NCBI RefSeq assembly: GCF_037126435.1
Contig: NZ_CP147020.1
Location: 2,965,293 to 3,029,292 of the forward strand
Source: Bernardetia sp. ABR2-2B
GTDB taxonomy: Bacteria; Bacteroidota; Bacteroidia; Cytophagales; Bernardetiaceae
Direction of reading: 5' to 3'
DNA length: 64,000 nucleotides
Both the position numbers and the translations under genes were made by a program. Shown in pieces: positions 1 to 8,175 of the stretch. Positions within the stretch are counted from its first letter, which is position 1. Each line of letters starts with the position of its first letter. Under the pieces are notes generated by a model. The model had not been told where the DNA came from, searched no databases, and worked only from the letters and a program-made list of their open reading frames with translations.

Positions 1-1835
1 ATGGCTGCAATTCCTACCAAATCTTCTGCTGTTGGGTTCGGAATCATTGTTGTATCTGCAAAGAAAATAGGACCTTTACGAGTAATCATCAAATAAATAC
101 CTGCTACTTTTCTATGGCTTTTATATGTTCCAACAACCTCCAAAGCAGGACGAATCGTATCTGAATATTTCCTAGAGAGACCTGAAATAAGTGCATCTGC
201 ATCTCCTTCTTCAAGCATCATTGCACCAAAGTAATTGCGTTCACGCATCGCTTTTTGAGCTTCATAATTATTAAAACCTCTACGCTTACGTTTTTGGAAA
301 AATGTATTTGCATATCTTTCTATCAACTCATTCGAATCTTCACTTCGTGGGTCAATGATAGTAACATCATCTAGTTCTAAATTATTCTCTTCTATCAATC
401 TTTTAATTCTACGTTTGTCTCCTAAAAGAATAGGCTCTGCAATTCCGTCATCTTTTACAATCTGTGCAGCCATCAAAATTTTGGCATTATCAGCTTCTGC
501 AAAAACAACACGTTGAGGGTCTTGTTTTGCCATACTTACCAACCTGCGAATGATGCTTTGGTCTCTTCCCATTCTCTCCACAAGCTCACTTTCATATTTT
601 TCCCAATTCTTAATCGGATTTTTGGCTACTCCACTTTCCATAGCTGCACGAGCTACGGCAGGAGCAACTGTTGTGAGAAGGCGAGGGTCTAATGGTTTAG
701 GGATAATATAATCTCTACTAAATGAAATTGTCTGTTGATTATAAGCAATCTTGACAATATCAGGAACAGGTTCTTTGGCAAGTTGTGCTAACGCTTTTAC
801 GGCTGCTAGTTTCATTTGCTCATTGATTTCCGTAGCACGAACATCTAACGCACCTCTAAAAATAAACGGAAAACCAAGGACGTTATTTACTTGATTATTG
901 TAATCTGAACGCCCAGTCGCCATAATAATATCCTGACGAGTTTTCATGGCAAGTTCGTAATTAATCTCTGGGTCTGGGTTGGCAAGAGCAAAAACAATCG
1001 CATCTTTAGCCATTGACAAGAGCATTTCGGCACTCATTACATCTGCTGTTGAAAGTCCCATAAAAACATCAGCACCTTTGAGAGCATCTTCTAATGTATG
1101 TGCATCTGTATTTGTTGCAAATATTTTTTTACTCTCGCTTAGGTTTTCTCTGTCTGTACGAATTACTCCTTTACTATCACAAACGATAATATTCTCACGA
1201 GTTACGCCCAAATCAACAAATATTTTCAGACATGAAATAGCTGAAGCACCTGCACCCGAAACGACTACTTTTATTTTATCAATATCTTTTTGAACCAGTT
1301 CTAATGAGTTTAATAGAGCAGCACCTGTTATAATTGCTGTTCCATGTTGGTCATCATGCATAATCGGAATATTGAGTTCTTCCTTCAAACGCTGTTCGAT
1401 TTCGAAACACTCTGGAGCTTTAATATCTTCTAGATTTATTCCTCCAAAAGTAGGTTCTAATGCCTTGACGACGGTAATAAATTCTTCTACATTTTTTGTG
1501 TTTACTTCCAAATCAAAAACATCTATTCCTGCAAAAATTTTGAAGAGAACGCCTTTTCCTTCCATTACAGGTTTTGAGGCTTCGGGTCCTAGATTTCCCA
1601 AACCCAAAACGGCTGTTCCGTCCGAAATAACGGCAACTAAATTTCCTTTTGCTGTATATTTATAAACATTTTCAATATCTTTTGCAATTTCTTTACATGG
1701 TTCTGCAACCCCTGGAGAATAGGCTAACGCCAAATCTCGTTGTGTTTTTGTGGCAGTTGTTGGTATTACTTCTATTTTCCCTGGTTTGCCTTCGAAGTGG
1801 TAATCTAAGGCTTCCTGTTTTCTTATTTTGCTCAT
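1..1835 (-). CDS. maeB: NADP-dependent malic enzyme, MaeB type (3' end outside window)
   Basis: Oxidatively decarboxylates malate to pyruvate with NADP in the cytoplasm, supplying NADPH and pyruvate. The reading frame is open from an ATG at 1835 to the window edge, about 611 codons. The N-terminus reads MSKIRKQEALDYHFEGKPGK, followed by the malic-enzyme motif YSPGVAEPC (residues 39-47, with the catalytic Tyr). Further on are ISDGTAVLGLGNLGP, then MHDDQHGTAII (metal-binding Asp pair) and the nucleotide-binding turn VVSGAGASAI. The part nearest the window edge belongs to the phosphotransacetylase-like C-terminal domain that marks the long MaeB form (usually about 750 residues), so roughly the last 140 residues lie outside. 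No stop codon is visible because the gene runs off the left end. No operon partner is seen: the next gene upstream is divergent. Confidence 0.93.
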   Translation of the reverse strand, partial: MSKIRKQEALDYHFEGKPGKIEVIPTTATKTQRDLALAYSPGVAEPCKEIAKDIENVYKYTAKGNLVAVISDGTAVLGLGNLGPEASKPVMEGKGVLFKIFAGIDVFDLEVNTKNVEEFITVVKALEPTFGGINLEDIKAPECFEIEQRLKEELNIPIMHDDQHGTAIITGAALLNSLELVQKDIDKIKVVVSGAGASAISCLKIFVDLGVTRENIIVCDSKGVIRTDRENLSESKKIFATNTDAHTLEDALKGADVFMGLSTADVMSAEMLLSMAKDAIVFALANPDPEINYELAMKTRQDIIMATGRSDYNNQVNNVLGFPFIFRGALDVRATEINEQMKLAAVKALAQLAKEPVPDIVKIAYNQQTISFSRDYIIPKPLDPRLLTTVAPAVARAAMESGVAKNPIKNWEKYESELVERMGRDQSIIRRLVSMAKQDPQRVVFAEADNAKILMAAQIVKDDGIAEPILLGDKRRIKRLIEENNLELDDVTIIDPRSEDSNELIERYANTFFQKRKRRGFNNYEAQKAMRERNYFGAMMLEEGDADALISGLSRKYSDTIRPALEVVGTYKSHRKVAGIYLMITRKGPIFFADTTMIPNPTAEDLVGIAA

Positions 1836-1982
1836 AAAAAATGTGTTTGTATGTGTAAGTTTGTAAATTCTGGTTTTATAACTGAAAGTTAATCAATTTA
1901 TATCAATCTACTAAAAATGGTTTAGAAATAGAATATAAACGGATTAAGTTTGTTAGAATATACTTTTAATTTTTTTAGAGTT

Positions 1983-2600
1983 ATGGACAAGAGACAACGA
2001 AGGATATTAAAGATAAAAAATAAAGATAAGAAGAGGAACACTTCTTCTGAATCAAACGATGTTTTAAAAATGATAAAAACAAAAAGAGTAGTGTTAGATT
2101 CATTTATGGATTACTTTACTCATTATGCTTTTACTCTCATCTTTGCAATATTTCCTCTTATGATAATAGTTTTTTCTTTGAAGGGCTTTACATTTAAGTG
2201 GGATTCTTTTTTGTTGTTTATCATTTCACTTTCTTTGTTTGGAGTAGCTTTTTTTATGCAGTATCACAGATTGAGATTTAAGCAAGTATCAACCACTATC
2301 TCTCTTGAAGATTTACATAAAATCATAAAAGAAACAGCAGTAGAACTAGATTGGCAAACAAGTTTAGTTGGAAAAGGTGCATTTGCAAGTACAAGACCTT
2401 CCTTTTGGTCAGGAAGTTGGGGAGAAGAAATAAAGATTTTTATAGATAAAAAAAATAATCAAGTGCTAGTAAATAGTATTTGTAGGCTAGATATGCGAAG
2501 TTCTGTATTTGCTGCTGGAAGAAACAGAAGAAACGAACAACGCCTAATAAGAAAGATAAAAGAATATGAAAAAGACAAATCCCAAACTACAAAAAAGTAA
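1983..2600 (+). CDS. Hypothetical two-pass inner-membrane protein
   Basis: I do not recognise this family. The product is about 205 residues. A very basic N-terminus (residues 1-40, many Lys/Arg) is followed by two hydrophobic segments at roughly 48-70 and 78-97, then a soluble domain of about 105 residues with FWSGSWGEEIKIFIDKKN and a basic tail. The start is placed at the ATG at 1983. A TTG 33 bases upstream (1950) would add eleven residues, but ATG gives the usual start codon and a cleaner positively charged N-terminus. It stands alone, divergent from the malic enzyme and convergent with the LON-domain gene; only 30 bases separate the two stop codons. The short hydrophobic hairpin plus soluble C-domain suggests a membrane-anchored cytoplasmic domain, but no function can be assigned. 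Confidence 0.7.
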   Translation: MDKRQRRILKIKNKDKKRNTSSESNDVLKMIKTKRVVLDSFMDYFTHYAFTLIFAIFPLMIIVFSLKGFTFKWDSFLLFIISLSLFGVAFFMQYHRLRFKQVSTTISLEDLHKIIKETAVELDWQTSLVGKGAFASTRPSFWSGSWGEEIKIFIDKKNNQVLVNSICRLDMRSSVFAAGRNRRNEQRLIRKIKEYEKDKSQTTKK

Positions 2601-2630
2601 TTTAGGATTTGAGGAGGTTTTAGAAGGAAA

Positions 2631-3254
2631 TCAAAAATTGAGTTCATCAAAATTTTTAAAGTGTCCATTCATTTTTATTCTATCTTTTGTCCGTTCGACT
2701 TCTCTGATAATGGGAATGATATTTTCTAAATGTTTTGTGATAAGCTCTAACCGTTCGGCTTCATCTGTCATTCCAAGCAATTCGTATTCTTGCTCTAATG
2801 AAAGTCCGATTTTATGAGCAATCTTAAAAGACAAAAATTCTGTTTCTGTTGGCACGTCTGTTTTTGCTTTTACGAGTTGCCAAAGCTCTGTTATCTGAGT
2901 AATGACTTTTTCTTTATCCAAAAAAGTAGCAGTATCAGTATGAGTAATTCTTTCAATTTCTCCTCCTGCATAGAGTTTGTTAGGGGCAGGATTGGAATAA
3001 GTAAGAACCTTAAAAGCACCCACACACTTTGTTTTGATGTCCATTCTTCCATCTGGATGACGACGAGCAATTTCTATAAGTTCTACTTCTGCGCCATAAT
3101 CTTGCAGTTTTTCATTCAAAAAGGGAGGAATGCCGAAAGTTTGTTTGTTTTCTATACAATCCAAAATCAGTTGCCTGTAACGAGGCTCAAAGACATGTAA
3201 ATTAAGGGGTTCGTTTGGAAAAACGATTAAACTAAGAGGAAAGAGAGGTAACAT
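2631..3254 (-). CDS. LON peptidase N-terminal (substrate-binding) domain protein
   Basis: A 207-residue protein made only of the LON N-terminal substrate-recognition domain. The start MLPLFPLSLIVFPNEPLNLH and the following HVFEPRYRQLI are the standard opening of this family, with LPLFPL and the FEPRYR loop. No AAA+ ATPase or Ser-Lys protease part follows, so it is a stand-alone LON-N protein and not a protease. Such proteins are common in Bacteroidota; their role is uncertain, perhaps binding unfolded segments, as cereblon-like relatives do in eukaryotes. The ATG at 3254 leaves no upstream extension worth considering. It is a single gene with a 240-base AT-rich leader that contains a small tandem repeat. 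Confidence 0.85.
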   Translation of the reverse strand: MLPLFPLSLIVFPNEPLNLHVFEPRYRQLILDCIENKQTFGIPPFLNEKLQDYGAEVELIEIARRHPDGRMDIKTKCVGAFKVLTYSNPAPNKLYAGGEIERITHTDTATFLDKEKVITQITELWQLVKAKTDVPTETEFLSFKIAHKIGLSLEQEYELLGMTDEAERLELITKHLENIIPIIREVERTKDRIKMNGHFKNFDELNF

Positions 3255-3340
3255 TATTTTTTCTATCTAGTGAATACAAAACGTTTATATTAATGCTATT
3301 TCAATAGCTATTTTAGATTGTAGTTAAGTGATTTTCTAAT

Positions 3341-3379
3341 AAATCATTTTATCAAATCATTTTATCAAATCATTTTATT
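3341..3379. repeat. Three tandem copies of a 13-bp unit
   Basis: AAATCATTTTATC is repeated head to tail three times (third copy ends in TT). It lies between the divergently placed LON-domain gene and the end of the PDZ gene. Such a short AT-rich array could vary in copy number by slippage. No gene-related role is visible. Confidence 0.85.
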
Positions 3380-3493
3380 GAGTCAATAATGCATTTACTC
3401 ATCAAGACCACTAAAATATATACATCTATTCAAAAAAATAATTATTATTACCTAAGCTCTTTTTATGGTCTTTTGTTTAGAAAAAAAATGTCT

Positions 3494-4651
3494 CTACTCT
3501 ATTTCTTTTTTTAATCTTGATATTACTCTCAAAATATCATCTTTAGATTCTATCCAAAAGATACTTTTATTATTCATTATCAAATTATATTCTTTCAAAT
3601 TCAAAATGGCTTTTTGGGAGTAAGTAGAATCAAAAAAAGAAAGCTCTGGAAAAAGCAAAAGCAAACTATCAGCCTTTTGGTTTTTGATCTTTTGTAAGTC
3701 AGCAGGTAGTTTTTCTATAAAAATCCTTTGAAAGCTAATTTCTGTATTATCTTTTTTATGAATCAATGAATCTGAATTAGCTTGAAATAAATTTTCCAGA
3801 GCCACAAAAGACGAAGAACCCAAAGCCACTAAATAGATTTTTTCTTGATTGATAGAACCCTGTTTTTTTATTTTTTCTAAAGCTGCATCAATACTTTTTT
3901 GTTCGTCCTCAAACCTCCATTCATCAAGGTTTCCCTTACTATCTCCCACTCCTTTTTTTTCTATTCTCAATGTTGCAAAACCATTTTTGGTAAGTTTTTC
4001 TATCCAGTCATAAAATTTATAGTTATTCTTTTTGGTTCTATGTTTTATATATAATTCTTTTTCGATAGACTCGTTAGACGCTGAATTGAGAATAATAACT
4101 AATGGAAATTGAGTTATTTCTTGATTAGATTCACTTTCTGTTCCTCTAGGAAAAGTAAAAATAGTTCGTAGGCTTGTTTGATTATTATTTTGACTTGAAT
4201 CCATAATTTCGATTTGGTCATACATTGTTTCGAAATAAAAATTACTTTCTCTAGGCAAAAATTGAAGAACTAAAGACGTATTTCTGACGGTATCATTTCT
4301 GACAAAAAATAGATTCAATGTATCATTTCCTCCTTTTGTTTTGATAAAATCTTGAAGTTCTTTTAGGTTGCTAAAATGAGTAGAATCAACAGCAATGATT
4401 ACGTCTTTTTCTTCTAAACCTGCTCTGTCTGCTGCCGAATTAGGAAAGACTTTATAAATAATCACTCCTTTTTCAGCTTTCATTTTATAAGCCACACGAA
4501 CAGCATTTGTAAGTGTTCCTAGCTCTGCTCCAACGAAAGCACTTCTATCCAAAACTTTGCTTTCCAAAGCAAAAGAAGAAGAGTCAGATTGGGCTAAAAC
4601 TAAAGAAGAAAAAGAATAACTTATCACAAGAAGAAAGAGTATAAGACGCAT
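3494..4651 (-). CDS. Exported PDZ-domain protein with alpha/beta-hydrolase-like C-terminal half
   Basis: The 385-residue product begins with a signal peptide (hydrophobic residues 3-20 ending ...SLVLAQ). A PDZ domain follows at about residues 35-110, with KGVIIYKVFPNSAADRAGLE and the typical DVIIAVDSTHFSNL strand. The C-terminal half (about 170-385) resembles an alpha/beta hydrolase of the dienelactone-hydrolase/peptidase S9 kind: FATLRIEKKGVGDSKG is the usual segment before the nucleophile. The expected G-x-S-x-G nucleophile elbow appears only as LVALGSSSFVAL, which departs from the consensus, so catalysis is uncertain. It is likely periplasmic. Known relatives join PDZ and hydrolase parts, but the substrate cannot be read from the sequence. 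Single gene, divergent from accD. Confidence 0.7.
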   Translation of the reverse strand: MRLILFLLVISYSFSSLVLAQSDSSSFALESKVLDRSAFVGAELGTLTNAVRVAYKMKAEKGVIIYKVFPNSAADRAGLEEKDVIIAVDSTHFSNLKELQDFIKTKGGNDTLNLFFVRNDTVRNTSLVLQFLPRESNFYFETMYDQIEIMDSSQNNNQTSLRTIFTFPRGTESESNQEITQFPLVIILNSASNESIEKELYIKHRTKKNNYKFYDWIEKLTKNGFATLRIEKKGVGDSKGNLDEWRFEDEQKSIDAALEKIKKQGSINQEKIYLVALGSSSFVALENLFQANSDSLIHKKDNTEISFQRIFIEKLPADLQKIKNQKADSLLLLFPELSFFDSTYSQKAILNLKEYNLIMNNKSIFWIESKDDILRVISRLKKEIE

Positions 4652-4742
4652 AAAAATTAAAATCAGTAAGGTAATTTTTTGATTATAGGAAAGTAAATTT
4701 AAGATATATTTTCTAAGGATTTATTTTTGAAATAGAATTGTT

Positions 4743-4750
4743 TAACTTTG
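4743..4750 (+). promoter_or_regulatory. Candidate -7 element of the accD promoter
   Basis: TAACTTTG fits the Bacteroidota -7 consensus TAnnTTTG and lies 45 bases before the accD ATG, which would put the transcript start near 4757. No well-spaced TTG -33 element is obvious, so this is tentative. Confidence 0.35.
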
Positions 4751-4795
4751 CCTTTCGATTCTCTGCAATCTTTCAACTAAACAATACTCTTTATT

Positions 4796-5692
4796 ATGTC
4801 TTGGTTTCATCGAAAAGATAAAAATATTACCACGCCTACTAATGAAAAGCGTGATTCTCCAAATATGTGGTTCAAAACACCGAGTGGAACAATTATTCTC
4901 AAAAAAGAACTACGAGATAATAATTGGGTTTGTCCAGACGATAATCATCATTTGACTATTACTCCGACACAATATTTTGAGATTTTATTTGATGAGGGCA
5001 AGTACACAGAGATAAATACAAATCTTACTCCACTTAATCCACTCAATTTTAAGGATACCAAAACCTACGAACAGCGTATTGGTGAAGCTAATGCAAAATC
5101 GGGTGTCAATGAAGCTGCTCAATCTGCTTACGGTAAGATGAACGGAATTGATTTTATGGTAACTGCTATGAATTTTAAATACATTGGAGGTTCGATGGGT
5201 GCTGTTGTGGGAGAAAAAATTGCTCGTTCGGCTGATTATTGCCTTGAAAATAATATTCCTTTGATGGTCATTTCGCAATCAGGTGGCGCACGTATGATGG
5301 AAGCTGGTTTTTCATTGATGCAAATGGCAAAAACCTCTGCTAAGTTAGCTTTGCTTTCTGAAGCCAAAATTCCTTATATCTCTCTTCTTACTAACCCAAC
5401 CACAGGAGGAGTAACGGCAAGTTTTGCGATGTTAGGAGATTTTAATATTGCCGAGCCTAATGCACTTATTGGTTTTGCAGGCCCTAGAGTAATCCGTGAG
5501 ACTATCGGAAAAGACCTTCCTAAAGGTTTCCAAACATCAGAGTTTGTACAAGAACACGGTTTTTTAGATTTTATTGTAGATAGAAGAGAACTCAAGAAAA
5601 AATTAACTTCACTTTTAAAAATGGTTTGGGTTAATCCGAAGAAAGAAACTCCAAAAGCTGTAAAAAAGACAACAAGAAAGGCTAAGAAGTAA
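4796..5692 (+). CDS. accD: Acetyl-CoA carboxylase carboxyltransferase subunit beta with degenerate zinc ribbon
   Basis: Beta subunit of the carboxyltransferase half of acetyl-CoA carboxylase, which with AccA moves the carboxyl group from biotin to acetyl-CoA to make malonyl-CoA, the first step of fatty acid synthesis. The product has 298 residues. The crotonase-like core is intact: YIGGSMGAVVGEKI, VISQSGGARMMEAGFSLMQM, LTNPTTGGVTASFA and the C-terminal GPRVIRETI. The N-terminal zinc ribbon is abnormal. The family pattern C-P-x-C ... C-P-x-C is here Thr28, Gly31, Cys46 and Asp49, so only one of four ligands survives, although flanking residues (MWFK, ELRDNNWV, YFEILFDEG) still align. The C-terminus carries a Lys-rich tail. 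accA is not in the window, as usual for this phylum. Confidence 0.95.
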   Translation: MSWFHRKDKNITTPTNEKRDSPNMWFKTPSGTIILKKELRDNNWVCPDDNHHLTITPTQYFEILFDEGKYTEINTNLTPLNPLNFKDTKTYEQRIGEANAKSGVNEAAQSAYGKMNGIDFMVTAMNFKYIGGSMGAVVGEKIARSADYCLENNIPLMVISQSGGARMMEAGFSLMQMAKTSAKLALLSEAKIPYISLLTNPTTGGVTASFAMLGDFNIAEPNALIGFAGPRVIRETIGKDLPKGFQTSEFVQEHGFLDFIVDRRELKKKLTSLLKMVWVNPKKETPKAVKKTTRKAKK

Positions 5693-5778
5693 GAAATAAT
5701 TGATGTTGAAAAGGAGAATAAGAAATTTAAGAGATAGTAAGGATTATCTGATTTTTTAGTTCTATAAAAATATGTGAT

Positions 5779-6484
5779 ATGAAAAAAATAACATATTTAG
5801 TTTTATTAACTCTAATTGGCTGTACATCGAAAACCAATAAGACAGAAAATATAAAAAAAATTGAAATAGATTCAATAAAGCCAGTTATTCAAATAGTTGA
5901 TACAGTTATACAAGAACGTTTTATTGATTTTCCAATTCCAAAGCTTGATTCTATTTTTAAATTTTCTACGAGTTCAGGAATGGTTGCTAATTCTCCATCT
6001 AAAAAATTTTATAATCCAAATGACTCAGGAATATTTGTTTTTTATATACTCAATTATAGAAAAGCATAATAAAATGGGATATTTAACAACTCATACTTAT
6101 AGAAAACCAAAATATGGTTGGTCAGAAACTGACAAAGATCAAACATTTATCCTTTTGCGCTTAGAAGAACTTCCCATTAGAAGACAAAAAGCTATAACAA
6201 TTAAACAGAAAGTAGAAATGGAAAAAGCTATAAGAGTTGGACAGCAAATAGAAATAGGAATGTCTGTTGAAAATTTAAAAAATGAATTAGCAAATCCAAT
6301 TTATATAGAAGATTCAAGTTTTGTATTTTTAGGAAAAAATAAAATTATTGGGAGGTTTGAAGTCAAAAATAATAAAGTCAAATCAATAACTTATGGACGT
6401 TTTCATTTGAATGACTCAATTTTTGATTTAGATAGCATTGCTTTGAGAAGTGTAATAGAGGAAAAGTTAGAGGGGGTAAAGTAA
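5779..6484 (+). pseudogene. Small lipoprotein gene split by a frameshift
   Basis: The first part (5779-6069) starts MKKITYLVLLTLIGCTSK, a lipoprotein signal with lipobox Cys15, and ends prematurely after GIFVFYILNYRKA. The same coding sense continues in the next frame: dropping one T from the T6 run at 6038-6043 joins ...NDSGIFVF to IYSIIEKHNKMGYL and reads on to the stop at 6482-6484, a protein of about 235 residues. The downstream part contains IRVGQQIEIGMSVENLKNEL, which resembles the 'G-M-x-x-x-E-L' helix of small outer-membrane-assembly (SmpA/OmlA-like) or SH3-like lipoproteins. A real mutation, homopolymer slippage or a sequencing error would all look the same. The downstream ATG at 6074 could start a truncated protein, but it would lack a signal peptide. 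Confidence 0.6.
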
Positions 6485-6519
6485 TTGTTACTATTTTTTG
6501 AAATGGATAACAAAAACAA

Positions 6520-6566
6520 AAAACCACTCAGAAAAAATCAATTCTTGATTCTCTAAGTGGTTTTAT
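6520..6566. terminator. Hairpin terminator between convergent genes
   Basis: AAACCACT-c-AGA ... TCT-c-TAAGTGGTTTT forms a stem with T tracts on both strands. It lies between the split lipoprotein gene and the acyl-CoA dehydrogenase gene, whose ends face each other. Confidence 0.6.
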
Positions 6567-6601
6567 ATTTAAAACTTTACCGTTGCTCGTGTCCCTTCGC
6601 C

Positions 6602-6625
6602 GTTGTTGGTGTCCCCACCAACGAC
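6602..6625. repeat. Short palindrome of the GTTGTTGGTGTC family
   Basis: A 24-bp palindrome with arms GTTGTTGGTG and CACCAACGAC just past the stop of the acyl-CoA dehydrogenase gene. A near-identical copy lies in the other orientation at 56823-56846, and the same GGTGTC core is found inside the larger elements at 7952, 9140, 19770 and 44147. Confidence 0.7.
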
Positions 6626-6637
6626 ATATTTACCTAA

Positions 6638-7906
6638 TTAAGCAAAAGCAGGAATACCTGTAATTTCTCTTCCTAGGATAAGCAAATGAATATCGTGTGT
6701 TCCTTCATAAGTCAAGACAGACTCAAGGTTTGCCATGTGGCGCATCACTGGGTATTCTCCTGTGATTCCCATTCCACCCAAAATCTGACGAGCTTCTCTA
6801 GCAATATTGATAGCAATCTCTACATTGTTGCGTTTTGCCATCGAAATTTGTGCTGTTGTTGCTTTGCCTTCGTTCATTAGTGAACCTAATCTCCAACTAA
6901 GAAGCTGTGCTTTAGTGATTTCGGTAAGCATTTCAGCTAGTTTTTTCTGAATTAATTGGAAAGAAGCAATTGGCTTATCAAACTGAATACGCTCTCCAGC
7001 ATAACGACGAGCTGTATCATAACAATCCATTGCAGCACCCAAAGCACCCCAAGAAATACCATAACGAGCAGAGTCCAAACACATCATTGGTGCGCCCAAA
7101 CCATCTTTATTTGGTAAAATATTTTCTTTAGGGATTTTTACATTATCAAAAACAAGTTCGCCTGTTACACTTGCACGAAGCGACCATTTGTCTTTAATGA
7201 CTGGCGCAGAAAAACCTTCCATTCCTTTTTCTACAATTACTCCCTTTATGCGTCCTTCTTCATTTTTTGCCCAAACAACAGCAACATCAGCTTCAGGAGA
7301 ATTTGTAATCCACATTTTAGCTCCATTCAAAAGATAATGGTCGCCCATATCTTTGATATTTGTAAGCATTCCAGAAGGATTCGAACCGTGATTTGGTTCT
7401 GTCAGACCAAAACAGCCTAGCCATTCGCCAGTTGCTAATTTTGGTAAATATTTTTTGCGTTGCTCTTCATTTCCAAACTTATAAATCGGATACATAACAA
7501 GCGAAGACTGCACAGAAGCCATCGAACGCATACCCGAATCGCCACGCTCTACTTCTTGCATAATCAAACCATAGGAAATATAATCCATTCCTCCTCCTCC
7601 ATATTCTTCTGGAATAGAAGGACCAAAACAGCCCATTTCGCCAAATTTAGGAACTAACCAATTAGGGAAAATATGCTTATCTGCACACTCTTCAATAATT
7701 GGGGAAATATCTTGTTTGATAAATTCACGAACCGAATCACGAATCAATTTTTGCTCTTCTGTAAGGAGTGAATCTAAAGCATAAAAATCAGGAGAAACAA
7801 ACTGGTCGTTTACATTTTTTGGTGTGATGCTAGACTTTTCAGACGGTTTGTATTGTCCGTTTGTTCCGTTGTTATGGGTTTTATTATTTTCAAGTGTTGT
7901 GTTCAT
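6638..7906 (-). CDS. Acyl-CoA dehydrogenase, glutaryl-CoA dehydrogenase type
   Basis: FAD enzyme of 422 residues that introduces an alpha,beta double bond into an acyl-CoA. Motifs match the glutaryl-CoA dehydrogenase branch: GCFGLTEPNHGSNPSGM (substrate/FAD loop), AKMWITNSPEADVAVVWAK, LRASVTGELVFDNV, RQILGGMGITGEYPVMRH, and YEGTHDIHLLILGR near the C-terminus with the likely catalytic Glu at about 401. In glutaryl-CoA dehydrogenases this Glu also supports decarboxylation to crotonyl-CoA in lysine and tryptophan breakdown, so that substrate is plausible but not proven. The start is set at the ATG at 7906 (MNTTLENN). A longer frame reaches 8068 but runs through a mobile repeat (7952-8037) and gives nonsense residues. 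A candidate -7 element (minus strand TATTTTTG, 8066-8073) would put that repeat in the 5' leader. Confidence 0.9.
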   Translation of the reverse strand: MNTTLENNKTHNNGTNGQYKPSEKSSITPKNVNDQFVSPDFYALDSLLTEEQKLIRDSVREFIKQDISPIIEECADKHIFPNWLVPKFGEMGCFGPSIPEEYGGGGMDYISYGLIMQEVERGDSGMRSMASVQSSLVMYPIYKFGNEEQRKKYLPKLATGEWLGCFGLTEPNHGSNPSGMLTNIKDMGDHYLLNGAKMWITNSPEADVAVVWAKNEEGRIKGVIVEKGMEGFSAPVIKDKWSLRASVTGELVFDNVKIPKENILPNKDGLGAPMMCLDSARYGISWGALGAAMDCYDTARRYAGERIQFDKPIASFQLIQKKLAEMLTEITKAQLLSWRLGSLMNEGKATTAQISMAKRNNVEIAINIAREARQILGGMGITGEYPVMRHMANLESVLTYEGTHDIHLLILGREITGIPAFA

Positions 7907-7951
7907 TTTTTTTATTTTATAATTTTTGAATTGATTTCTTGTTTTCATTAC

Positions 7952-8037
7952 AAAGTTGTTTGAAAAATAACACAGCCTTTGTTGGTGTTTTAGCGAAGCG
8001 ACACCAATAAACACATCATCTATTCTTAAACAACTTT
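7952..8037. mobile_element. MITE family 1, copy C (internally deleted)
   Basis: 86-bp element with ends AAAGTTGTTT and AAACAACTTT, flanked on both sides by the direct repeat TAC. The inner part GTTGGTGTTTTAGCGAAGCG matches copies A (19770) and B (44147). The long central hairpin of those copies is missing, so this is a shorter derivative. It lies between the probable promoter and the start codon of the acyl-CoA dehydrogenase gene. Confidence 0.75.
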
Positions 8038-8175
8038 TACGACAGCTTGGAAGCTTACATTTTTGCAAAAATACATATTTCTTTATGAAAATTATGTTTT
8101 GTAAAGATAATATTTTGTTGAATAAAAGAGTTTAATTAATTGAAATTCAGTTTGTTATATTTAATTAATCGTCTT

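Noticed and set aside
3341-3379. CRISPR-like array
   Set aside because: Thirteen-base units directly abutting one another with no spacers; a simple tandem repeat.
7907-8068. Extended N-terminus for the acyl-CoA dehydrogenase
   Set aside because: The added 54 residues come from translating the MITE at 7952-8037 and its flanks; the family N-terminus aligns from 7906.
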